Assembly: GCA_031280115.1 (NCBI GenBank)
Contig: JAITHF010000194.1
Span: forward strand, 1-5,063
DNA from: Spirochaetaceae bacterium
Lineage (GTDB): Bacteria; Spirochaetota; Spirochaetia; Treponematales; Breznakiellaceae
DNA length: 5,063 nt
Direction: 5' to 3'
The notes under the pieces are model-generated. The model worked only from the letters and a program-made list of their open reading frames with translations, was not told where the DNA came from and did not search any database. Made by a program: the position numbers and the translations under genes. Below are positions 1 to 5,035 of this stretch, in pieces (positions within the stretch are counted from its first letter, which is position 1; each line of letters opens with the position of its first letter).

Positions 1-72
1 CAAATGTCATTATAAAAGCGCAAGCGCAGCGCAGCGCTCATAATCGAACAGAGCGGGGCTTTCACGGCGCGG
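1..72 (+). repeat. 72-bp direct repeat, copy 1 (may extend left of window)
   Basis: This block matches 294-365 over 72 bases with only two substitutions (at positions 27 and 44) and no gaps. It contains the GC-rich core AAAAGCGCAAGCGCAGCGC and a second part with GCGCTCATAA and GGGGCTTTCACGG. It begins at the window edge, so its true left end is unknown. After position 72 the two copies diverge. It has no coding potential that I can support. The near-identity suggests a recent duplication or a conserved dispersed element. Confidence 0.9.
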
Positions 73-128
73 GGAGGTATCCGTGCGGCGCGGACGTAAG
101 GGGACAGAGTAAGCGGAAGAGCGCGAAG

Positions 129-277
129 CATGAAGCCTTGAGCGGGGGTTTGGGGGCAGCCGGAGGCTGTTTCAGCAGCCGTAGTTTGCGCTATGAGCCG
201 CAAACCATGAAGCGCCGGCAGCCGAAGGCTGTTCCCTTACGGGAAGTTCGCAAAAGAATACGCAAACCATGAAGCGC
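129..277 (+). repeat. Cluster of short hairpin and direct-repeat modules
   Basis: The modules in order are as follows. CATGAAGC occurs at 129-136, 206-213 and 268-275. CAGCC-gga-GGCTG forms a hairpin at 157-169. GTTTGCG at 184-190 pairs with CGCAAAC at 199-205 around an 8-nt loop. CAGCC-gaa-GGCTG forms a hairpin at 219-231, followed by TTCCC-ttac-GGGAA at 232-245. The 17-mer CGCAAACCATGAAGCGC occurs at 199-215 and again at 261-277. The reverse complement of the CAGCC/GGCTG module reappears at 986-998. This pattern resembles REP-like intergenic palindromes. No known family is recognised and no function is assigned. Confidence 0.65.
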
Positions 278-293
278 TGATAAAAAAGGCCCC

Positions 294-365
294 CAAATGT
301 CATTATAAAAGCGCAAGCGAAGCGCAGCGCTCATAACCGAACAGAGCGGGGCTTTCACGGCGCGG
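294..365 (+). repeat. 72-bp direct repeat, copy 2
   Basis: This is the second copy of the repeat at 1-72, 293 bp downstream, with 70 of 72 positions the same. Here the left flank is visible: a CCCCC run (290-294) leads into CAAAT. A third, inverted copy of the first ~40 bases lies at 702-754. The right flank at 366 leads into GC-rich tandem palindromes, unlike the sequence after copy 1, so the element end is probably near 365. Confidence 0.9.
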
Positions 366-370
366 AGCAT

Positions 371-460
371 CCCCCGCGTCGTGCGGGGGCGCCCCTTTGT
401 CGCGCGGGGGCGCCCCTTTGTCGCGCGGGGGCGCCCCCGCGCCTCGCGGGGGCGCCCCGC
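371..460 (+). repeat. 21-bp tandem palindromic GC repeat
   Basis: The unit starts GCGGGGGCGCCCC and repeats with an exact 21-bp period at 383-403, 404-424, 425-445 and 446-460. The first two copies are identical, the third is altered after the core and the fourth is partial. The core GGGGCGCCCC is its own reverse complement, so every unit can form a hairpin or a cruciform arm. Just before it, CCCCCGC (371-377) pairs with GCGGGGG (383-389) around a 5-nt loop. Read in one frame the units spell RGRPFVA heptapeptides, but there is no ribosome binding site and I do not call a gene. The 16 bases at 386-401 and 407-422 also occur exactly at 1777-1792 inside ribD. Confidence 0.85.
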
Positions 461-554
461 TAACGCGGAAAAACCGGCGAACCTGTCGGGAAAAAGACCT
501 GAAAAAAGAGGGGGAAAACAGGTTAGAAAAGGGCAGTATTCAGGCGGAAGGGGT

Positions 555-582
555 TTGACAAACTCAAAACGGCGCTCATAAT
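555..582 (+). promoter_or_regulatory. Orphan sigma70-like promoter candidate
   Basis: TTGACA (555-560, a perfect -35 consensus) is followed after 16 bp by CATAAT (577-582, five of six for the -10). The start would be near 589, at the end of a T run (583-589). No open reading frame with a ribosome binding site follows before the operon promoter 430 bp downstream. It could drive a small RNA, be a relic, add read-through into the rib leader, or be chance. The GCGCTCATAA around the -10 resembles part of the 72-bp repeats. Confidence 0.35.
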
Positions 583-701
583 TTTTTTGTCGTTTTCGGC
601 CACACTGCGCCCTAACGGGAGCGCTGCCGTATTATTTTTCAACATAATAACACAACACTACCGCCCCTCTCACGGTTTTTCAAGCCCCTGCGTTTTTTTA
701 C

Positions 702-754
702 GCGCTGCGCTGCGCTTGCGCTTTTGAAGAGAATTTGGGGGAACCAGTTCCCCC
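702..754 (-). repeat. Inverted partial copy of the 72-bp repeat element
   Basis: Read on the minus strand this begins CCCCCAAAT, has a divergent 7-nt stretch, then continues AAAAGCGCAAGCGCAGCGC and on to GCAGCGC. The last 24 bases (702-725) are the exact reverse complement of 14-37. The CCCCCAAAT start matches 290-298 at the left edge of copy 2, which places the true element boundary at or before the C run. Similarity to the second half of the 72-bp repeat beyond 702 is weak. Confidence 0.8.
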
Positions 755-757
755 AAA
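734..757. repeat. Perfect 24-bp palindrome (hairpin)
   Basis: The arm TTTGGGGGAAC (734-744) is fully complementary to GTTCCCCCAAA (747-757), with only CA between them, so the RNA would form a stem of about ten pairs with a tetraloop. There is no T run on either side, so a classical intrinsic terminator is not supported. It overlaps the C-run end of the inverted repeat element. Its CCCCCAAACCCCC continuation (750-762) mirrors GGGGGTTTGGGGG at 144-156. It is probably a structural module of the repeat family. Confidence 0.7.
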
Positions 758-781
758 CCCCCTACTAATGCTGCCTGCGCT

Positions 782-884
782 GCGCCGCTAACGTTATCAA
801 AGCGCGCTGAGGCGCCGCTTCGGGGTTGTGACTAAACGTGCAAACCCTCCCGCCGCAAGAAGCACGTGAAACACCCGCAGGGTG
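782..884 (+). repeat. Diverged ~91-bp repeat copy A plus terminal hairpin
   Basis: Positions 782-872 align without gaps to 896-986, with about 76 of 91 bases the same. The best conserved blocks are GGGTTGTGACTAAA and CGCCGCAAGAAGCACGTGAAAC. Immediately after the conserved end, CACCC (872-876) pairs with GGGTG (880-884) around GCA. Copy B has a hairpin at exactly the same place with one swapped base pair, which suggests the structure matters. No reading frame is supported. Confidence 0.8.
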
Positions 885-895
885 CTTCATGCGCC

Positions 896-998
896 GCGCC
901 GCTCACGCCATCGAATTCCGCTGAGGCGTTGCTTCTGGGTTGTGACTAAAATTGCGAACCCTATCGCCGCAAGAAGCACGTGAAACAGCCTTCGGCTG
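896..998 (+). repeat. Diverged ~91-bp repeat copy B plus terminal hairpin
   Basis: This is the second copy, offset 114 bp from copy A without gaps. The hairpin after it is CAGCC (986-990) and GGCTG (994-998) around TTC, the same stem length and loop size as in copy A. Its third base pair is G-C instead of C-G. The same hairpin sequence, reverse-complemented, is found at 219-231. The copy ends about 12 bp before the -35 box of the rib operon, so it forms the immediate upstream flank of the promoter. Confidence 0.8.
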
Positions 999-1009
999 CC
1001 CGCAGGGGG

Positions 1010-1039
1010 TTGACGGGAGGGAGGGGTTTCTCTTATAGT
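1010..1039 (+). promoter_or_regulatory. Sigma70-type promoter of the rib operon
   Basis: The -35 TTGACG (1010-1015, five of six) and the -10 TATAGT (1034-1039, five of six) are separated by 18 bp. The expected start, near 1045-1047, falls just before the first paired base of the FMN aptamer (about 1049), as expected for a riboswitch-controlled leader. This fit makes it the most likely main promoter for ribD-ribE-ribBA-ribH. Confidence 0.75.
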
Positions 1040-1048
1040 AAAAAATAA

Positions 1049-1180
1049 GATTTTCAAGGCGGGGTGAGCCCTAAGGCAACTCCCCACCGGCGGTTAAAGC
1101 CCGCAACTTCAAGGCTGCCTGCCTTGAACTGAGCCGGTGTAATTCCGGCGCCGACGGTATAGTCCGGATGGAAGAAAATT
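1049..1180 (+). ncRNA. FMN riboswitch (RFN element) aptamer
   Basis: The conserved RFN blocks are present in order: GGGGTGAG (1061-1068), CCACCGGCGGTTAAAGCCCG (from 1084), GCCGGTGTAATTCCGG (1133-1148) and GCCGACGGTATAGTCCGGAT (1150-1169), then GGAAGAA. The helices can be traced. P1 is ATTTTC (1050-1055) with GAAAAT (1174-1179), and P2 is GGGG (1061-1064) with CCCC (1082-1085). A variable arm is TTCAAGGC (1108-1115) with GCCTTGAA (1121-1128), and another arm is CCGG (1134-1137) with CCGG (1145-1148). In this family FMN binding turns off downstream riboflavin genes, which matches the four rib genes that follow. Confidence 0.96.
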
Positions 1181-1282
1181 GCGGCCAGTCAGGAAAATAA
1201 ACAAACCTGCCCCTGAAGGCCAGTAACTCGCTCTATCACGTTGAAAATCCCGCCAGTAATCCCTAAGGAGCGCCCCTCGATT
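1181..1282 (+). promoter_or_regulatory. Riboswitch expression platform and ribD leader
   Basis: This is the leader between the aptamer and the ribD start. GGCC (1183-1186) plus CAGG (1190-1193) can pair with CCTG (1212-1215) plus GGCC (1218-1221) around an 18-nt loop. Further down, CGCTCT (1229-1234) can pair with GGAGCG (1267-1272), the latter overlapping the ribD Shine-Dalgarno AAGGAG (1265-1270). There is no T run to suggest an intrinsic terminator, so control of translation initiation is the likelier mechanism. This is inference from pairing by eye. Confidence 0.45.
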
Positions 1283-2443
1283 ATGACAACCAAACCAGAA
1301 GCCGGACCTGAAGACCGGGCTGTTTCCCCCTTTGATACGCGCTGTATGTCCCGGGCCCTGGCCCTTGCGCGGCGGGGCAGGGGGAAAACCGCGCCGAACC
1401 CGCTTGTCGGCGCGGTGGCGGCAAAGCAAAACCGCATCATAGGCGAAGGCTGGCACCGGCAGTACGGCGGGCCCCACGCGGAGGCCGAAGCCCTTGACGC
1501 GGCCCTGGCCGCCGGCGAAACAACCGAGGGCGCTGATTTGTACTGCACCCTTGAGCCGTGCTGTTTCACCGCGCCGGACAAACATCAGGACCCCTGTACC
1601 AAGAGGATTATCGCCGGTAAAATCCGGCGGGTGTTTATCGCAAACCAAGACCCCAACCCCAAGGTAAACGGCGGCGGCATCCGGGCGCTTGAAGAGGCGG
1701 GCATTCACGTTGTGCAGGGCCTTCTTGCCGCGGAGGGGGAACGGCTTAATCAGGGCTTTTTCACCTTCCAGCGGCTGGGGCGCCCCTTTGTCCGGCTTAA
1801 AATCGCCCAGAGCCTTGACGGGAGAATCGCCTGCGCCGGCGGGGACGCCCGCTGGATTACCGACGAGGCGGCGCGGCGGGCGGTGCACCGGATGAGGCGC
1901 GCCCATGACGCGGTGCTTATTGGGCGGGGAACCGCCCTTGCGGACGATCCGGAACTTACGGTGCGGCTCGTAAAAGGGGCCAACCCCCTGCGGGCGGTCC
2001 TGGATTCCCGGCTCTCCCTGCCGGCCTCTTCCCGTATTCTGCGCCTCCCTGAACCGGAAAAGACCCTTATCTTCTGCGTAGAAAAAGACTATAACAGGGA
2101 AAAAGCCTGCCGGCTGCGGGAACAGGGCGCGGCGGTTATCCCTCTTGGCGAACTGTCCCTGCCCGGGGTGCTCGCGGCGCTTGCGGCGCAGGGGGCGCGG
2201 TCAGTGCTGGTTGAAGGCGGCGCCGCCGTGTTTACCTCGTTTCTCAAAGCCGGCCTGTGGGACCGTATCGCCGTATTTACCGCGCCGCTCATGCTGGGGC
2301 AGGGTATCTCCTGGGCAGGGGATTTGGGCATAAGCGCGGTAAAAGACGCTATACGCCTTGAAGACGTGCTGATAAAACGTATCGGCCAGCAGGTGCTGCT
2401 TGACGCCCGGCGCAAGGCGCCGGCGCCCGGGAGCAGGGGGTAA
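1283..2443 (+). CDS. ribD: Bifunctional diaminohydroxyphosphoribosylaminopyrimidine deaminase / 5-amino-6-(5-phosphoribosylamino)uracil reductase
   Basis: This enzyme carries out the second and third steps from GTP to riboflavin: deamination of the pyrimidine, then NADPH-dependent reduction of the ribosyl side chain, in the cytoplasm. It has 386 residues against roughly 360-370 for typical RibD. The deaminase half (about 16-160) has the zinc and catalytic HAE (65-67), the TLEPC motif (Cys93) and the second cysteine (Cys105), then QDPNPKVNGGG. The reductase half (about 165-380) has RPFVRLKIAQSLDG (ending near 180), GDARWIT (187-193), GTALADDPELTVR and VLVEGGA. The ATG at 1283 is chosen for AAGGAG at 1265-1270, although the 12-nt spacer is long. 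An in-frame TTG at 1241 lies in the leader without a Shine-Dalgarno. The zinc loop is odd: eleven residues lie between the cysteines instead of the usual eight. It is the first gene of the operon, directly under the riboswitch. Confidence 0.96.
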   Translation: MTTKPEAGPEDRAVSPFDTRCMSRALALARRGRGKTAPNPLVGAVAAKQNRIIGEGWHRQYGGPHAEAEALDAALAAGETTEGADLYCTLEPCCFTAPDKHQDPCTKRIIAGKIRRVFIANQDPNPKVNGGGIRALEEAGIHVVQGLLAAEGERLNQGFFTFQRLGRPFVRLKIAQSLDGRIACAGGDARWITDEAARRAVHRMRRAHDAVLIGRGTALADDPELTVRLVKGANPLRAVLDSRLSLPASSRILRLPEPEKTLIFCVEKDYNREKACRLREQGAAVIPLGELSLPGVLAALAAQGARSVLVEGGAAVFTSFLKAGLWDRIAVFTAPLMLGQGISWAGDLGISAVKDAIRLEDVLIKRIGQQVLLDARRKAPAPGSRG

Positions 2444-2465
2444 AAAAAATGCCGGCTGCTCAAAC

Positions 2466-2500
2466 AAAAATAAAAATAAAAATAAAAATAAAAATAAAAA
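2466..2500 (+). repeat. Hexanucleotide simple repeat (AAAAAT)5 before ribE
   Basis: Five perfect AAAAAT units (2466-2495) and a final AAAAA (2496-2500) lie in the 72-nt gap between ribD and ribE, in an otherwise GC-rich operon. The tract sits just before the ribE Shine-Dalgarno, so gain or loss of units would not change the SD-to-ATG distance. It would alter an unstructured A-rich stretch that may help ribosome loading. Slippage-prone repeats of this sort can vary between strains. Confidence 0.9.
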
Positions 2501-2515
2501 GAAGAGGAGGAAAAG

Positions 2516-3250
2516 ATGTTTACCGGTATCATTGAGGAAATCGGTGAAGTTCGGAGCATACGCCGTTTCGGGGACAAGGCGCGCCTTGTGATAAAGGCGG
2601 AAACCGTGCTTGAGGGAAGCGCGTTGGGGGACTCTATCAACATTGACGGGGCGTGCCAGACCGTAACGGCCCTTAATTCCCCTGAAAAGGGGACGTTTAC
2701 GGTGGATACCCTGGGGGAGAGCCTTAAAAAGACCACCCTGGGGAGCCTGCGCGCCGGAAGCCCGGTTAATCTTGAGCGGGCGCTGAGGGCGGACTCCCGC
2801 ATGGGCGGGCATATTGTGCAGGGGCATATCAGCGCGGCGGTGCGTATACAAGAGGTGCGGTCAAGCGGGAATAACGTGTACCTTGCCGTGGAAATCCCTG
2901 CGGACCAGGCGCGTTACTGCGTGGCCGAAGGCTCGGTGGCCCTTGACGGGATAAGCCTCACCATAGCGGCTATGGACCTTGCAAGAAATGTGGCGGTGAT
3001 GAACATCATTCCCGCCACCTTGAAAGCCACGGCCTTGGGGTTCAAGAAAGCCGGGGACCTTATGAACCTTGAGACCGACATCATAGGCCGGTATATAAGC
3101 CGCTATATCGGCCATTATATAGAAAAAATAGAAAAAATAGAAAAAATAGAAAAGACAGAAAAAATCCCTGCGCCCAAGCCGGCGGCGCTGACGTTTGAGC
3201 GTTTGCTGGACCTTGGCTACGCGGCGCCCGGCGGCTCCGGCAGGCAGTAG
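2516..3250 (+). CDS. ribE: Riboflavin synthase, alpha chain
   Basis: This enzyme dismutates two 6,7-dimethyl-8-ribityllumazine molecules into riboflavin and the pyrimidinedione that RibH reuses, normally as a trimer. It has 244 residues, against about 200-220 for the family. It opens with the hallmark MFTGIIEEIG. The first lumazine-binding barrel contains GDSINIDGACQTVT (38-51). The second begins near GGHIVQGHI (97-105) and contains ALDGISLTI (142-150). Both are followed by NLETDIIGRYI, which starts the trimerisation region. The extra length comes from the tail: an EKI-type repeat (203-217), PAPKPAA, then LTFERLLDLGY, which resembles the short conserved end of many riboflavin synthases. The ATG is supported by AGGAGG (2505-2510) with a 5-nt spacer. 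It is 72 nt after ribD and 33 nt before ribBA. Some species call this gene ribC. Confidence 0.95.
   Translation: MFTGIIEEIGEVRSIRRFGDKARLVIKAETVLEGSALGDSINIDGACQTVTALNSPEKGTFTVDTLGESLKKTTLGSLRAGSPVNLERALRADSRMGGHIVQGHISAAVRIQEVRSSGNNVYLAVEIPADQARYCVAEGSVALDGISLTIAAMDLARNVAVMNIIPATLKATALGFKKAGDLMNLETDIIGRYISRYIGHYIEKIEKIEKIEKTEKIPAPKPAALTFERLLDLGYAAPGGSGRQ
3122..3164 (+). repeat. 9-bp in-frame tandem repeat in ribE (EKI repeats)
   Basis: The unit GAAAAAATA is repeated perfectly three times (3122-3148), followed by two degenerate units (3149-3157 and from 3158). It codes for EKIEKIEKIEKTEKI at residues 203-217 of riboflavin synthase. A 9-bp unit keeps the frame whatever the copy number. The tract lies between the folded core and the last short helix, where the family tolerates length change. 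It is the second A-rich simple repeat beside or within ribE. Confidence 0.9.
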
Positions 3251-3283
3251 GCCGTAAAAAGAGACGATATAAAAGGATACGAT

Positions 3284-4489
3284 ATGGGGAATACGTTTAT
3301 AAGCATCGAAGAGGCCCTTGAAGAAATCCGCGCAGGGAATATCCTGATTGTGACGGATAACGAGGGCCGGGAAAACGAAGGGGATTTCATCATGGCGGCG
3401 GAAAAAGCGACCGCCCAAAAAGTGAACTTTATGGCCCAATACGGCAGGGGCCTTGTGTGCCAGGCCATTACAGCGGAGCGGGCCCGGGCGCTTGGCCTGC
3501 CCCCTATGGCCCGGGAAAACACGTCGGTTCATACCACGGCGTTTACGGTCAGCGTGGACGCCCGGGACGGCACCACCACCGGCATCTCCGCGTTTGACCG
3601 GGCCGCCACCATCAAGACCATCATTGACCCGTCCTCAAAGCCGGAAGACCTGCTCCGCCCGGGGCATATCTTCCCGCTCATCGCACAAGACGGGGGCGTT
3701 CTTGCCCGGGACGGGCATACTGAAGCGGCGGTGGACCTCCCCCGCCTTGCCGGGTGCGCCCCCTCAGGAATCCTCTGCGAGATACTTGACGGCGACGGCT
3801 CTATGGCCCGCCTGCCCCGGCTCACCGAAATCGCAAAGGAGCACAACCTTAAAATAGTAACCGTGGCGTCGCTTATCGGCTGGCGGAAAGACCGGGACGC
3901 GGCGCGGCGCCTTGCTGAAAGCCGCCTCCCCACGGCGGCGGGGGAATTTAATCTGGTGCTTTACGAGAACCGCGGCAAAGCGGAGCAGCCCCATGCGGCG
4001 CTGGTTTCGGCAAAAGCCTTTGATCCGGCAAACGCGCTGGTCCGGGTCCATTCCGAGTGTTTTACCGGCGAGGTGCTGCTCTCGGAGCGCTGCGATTGCC
4101 GGGAACAGCTTACCCAAGCGCTGCGGCGTGTTGCTGATGAAGGCGGGGTGGTGGTGTATCTGCGCCAGGAGGGGCGGGGCATCGGGCTTGCGGACAAGAT
4201 ACGCGCCTACAAACTGCAAGACGCAGGATGCGACACGGCGGAAGCGAATATCCGCCTGGGGCATAAGGCGGATGAACGGGACTATGGGGCTGCCGCGTCT
4301 ATTCTGCGGGACCTGGGGGTTAGCGGCATACGGCTGCTCACCAACAACCCGGCAAAAGAGAGCGCCCTTGCGGCCCAGGGCATACGGGTTAGAGAACGGG
4401 TAGGCCTTGAGATACCGCCCCTTGAGACGAACCGGAAGTATCTGGCCAGTAAAAAAGCCCTTTTCGGGCATCACCTTGAGTATGTATAA
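3284..4489 (+). CDS. ribBA: Bifunctional 3,4-dihydroxy-2-butanone 4-phosphate synthase / GTP cyclohydrolase II
   Basis: This fused enzyme supplies both precursors of the pathway: it converts ribulose 5-phosphate to DHBP plus formate, and opens GTP to the diaminopyrimidine that RibD uses. It has 401 residues, normal for RibBA. The DHBP synthase half (about 1-205) has the acidic metal and substrate loop [11 protein letters not shown] (25-35), [32 protein letters not shown] (125-132) and HTEAAVDL (from His145). The GTP cyclohydrolase II half (about 213-400) has the zinc cysteines 259, 270 and 272 in [17 protein letters not shown], then [19 protein letters not shown], the catalytic-loop Arg and Tyr region, and LTNNPAK. 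All key residues in both halves look intact. The start at 3284 has AAGGA at 3273-3277 with 6 nt between. The ribH Shine-Dalgarno overlaps its stop codon. Confidence 0.97.
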   Translation: MGNTFISIEEALEEIRAGNILIVTDNEGRENEGDFIMAAEKATAQKVNFMAQYGRGLVCQAITAERARALGLPPMARENTSVHTTAFTVSVDARDGTTTGISAFDRAATIKTIIDPSSKPEDLLRPGHIFPLIAQDGGVLARDGHTEAAVDLPRLAGCAPSGILCEILDGDGSMARLPRLTEIAKEHNLKIVTVASLIGWRKDRDAARRLAESRLPTAAGEFNLVLYENRGKAEQPHAALVSAKAFDPANALVRVHSECFTGEVLLSERCDCREQLTQALRRVADEGGVVVYLRQEGRGIGLADKIRAYKLQDAGCDTAEANIRLGHKADERDYGAAASILRDLGVSGIRLLTNNPAKESALAAQGIRVRERVGLEIPPLETNRKYLASKKALFGHHLEYV

Positions 4490-4501
4490 GGAGTATAGAA
4501 G

Positions 4502-4969
4502 ATGTACACAGAAATTAACGGCAGCCTGCAAGGAGCGGGGCGGCGTTTCGCCCTGGTGGTGAGCAGGTTTAACGACTTTATCACGTCCCGCCTGCTGAGC
4601 GGGGCCGTGGACTGCTTTGTCCGGCACGGCGGGGACACGGATAATCTGACAGTAGTGCGGGTTCCCGGGGCCTTTGAGATACCCCTTACCGCGTCAAAAC
4701 TGGCGAAAAGCCTCAAGTATGACGGGGTTATCTGCCTTGGCGCGATTATCCGGGGCTCGACCCCGCATTTTGACTATATTGCCGCGGAAGCCGCCAAAGG
4801 CGTGGCCCAGGCGGGGCTGACCTCGTTAGTGCCGGTTATCTTCGGCATTTTGACCACTGACAGCATTGAACAGGCCGTTGAGCGCGCCGGCGCCAAGTCA
4901 GGCAACAAAGGGTGGGACGCTATGATGAGCGCTATGGAGATGGCCGATTTATTCGACCAGCTGGCCTAG
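4502..4969 (+). CDS. ribH: 6,7-dimethyl-8-ribityllumazine synthase (riboflavin synthase beta chain)
   Basis: Lumazine synthase condenses the RibD-derived ribitylaminopyrimidinedione with DHBP from RibBA to form the substrate of RibE. Many homologues assemble into pentamers or 60-subunit capsids. It has 155 residues, the usual length. Visible motifs are the substrate-stacking VVSRFN (19-24), RVPGAFEIP (53-61) for ribityl contacts, [13 protein letters not shown] (80-92) with the proposed catalytic His89, [10 protein letters not shown] (111-120), and Arg128 in [11 protein letters not shown], which binds phosphate in the family. The ATG at 4502 has AAGGAG (4488-4493) with an 8-nt spacer overlapping the ribBA stop, so translation is probably coupled. 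It is the last gene of the operon, followed by a GC hairpin. Confidence 0.97.
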   Translation: MYTEINGSLQGAGRRFALVVSRFNDFITSRLLSGAVDCFVRHGGDTDNLTVVRVPGAFEIPLTASKLAKSLKYDGVICLGAIIRGSTPHFDYIAAEAAKGVAQAGLTSLVPVIFGILTTDSIEQAVERAGAKSGNKGWDAMMSAMEMADLFDQLA

Positions 4970-4972
4970 GCG

Positions 4973-5013
4973 CCGGCGCCGGAATGACGTATTCCGGCGC
5001 CGGAATAACGTTT
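4973..5013 (+). terminator. Tandem palindromic units forming a 13-bp hairpin after ribH
   Basis: CCGGCGCCGGAAT (4973-4985) and its complement (4991-5003) enclose the loop GACGT, giving a very stable 13-bp stem four bases after the ribH stop. No T run follows directly, so it is not a textbook intrinsic terminator. It may block exonucleases or slow polymerase. The hairpin arises because CCGGCGCCGG, itself palindromic, occurs twice in tandem (4973-4993 and 4994-5013, 21 and 20 bp). Slightly downstream, AATAACG (5004-5010) can pair with CGTTATT (5029-5035), followed by TTG, a weaker terminator candidate. Confidence 0.5.
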
Positions 5014-5035
5014 CCGGTCAGCAAACAGCGTTATT

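Larger units (their letters stand above)
1..1009. other. Gene-free, repeat-rich intergenic region
   Basis: I see no convincing protein gene here on either strand. The open frames present lack a ribosome binding site, are built from tandem DNA repeats, or run into the riboswitch. The stretch is instead dense in direct repeats, inverted repeats and short hairpins, listed separately. Several modules from the left part (1-365) recur in reverse complement in the right part (702-998). Examples are a 24-bp block at 14-37 and 702-725, a GGGGGTTTGGGGG run at 144-156 and 750-762, and a CAGCC-nnn-GGCTG hairpin at 219-231 and 986-998. This suggests repeated insertion or rearrangement of a small repeat family. 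No transposase or integrase gene is visible, so any mobilising function would lie elsewhere. Confidence 0.75.

Noticed and set aside
383..460. CRISPR-like array
   Set aside because: The units are contiguous 21-mers with no spacers between them and there are no cas genes in the window.
381..581. 66-residue open frame with RGRPFVA repeats
   Set aside because: It starts at GTG with no ribosome binding site, and its repetitive part is the translation of a 21-bp palindromic DNA repeat. The rest is low-complexity basic sequence with no recognisable domain.
734..757. Intrinsic terminator
   Set aside because: The stem is strong but no T run follows on either strand and no gene ends next to it.
887..1087. 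Minus-strand 66-residue open frame
   Set aside because: It overlaps the operon promoter, half of a DNA repeat and the start of the FMN aptamer, and resembles no protein family I know.
1241..1282. TTG start giving RibD 14 extra residues
   Set aside because: It has no Shine-Dalgarno, lies in the riboswitch expression platform and adds residues outside the RibD domain. The ATG at 1283 has AAGGAG upstream.
1109..1906. Long minus-strand frames opposite ribD, ribE and ribBA
   Set aside because: These are typical antisense frames in GC-rich coding DNA. They overlap fully supported rib genes and show no family motifs.
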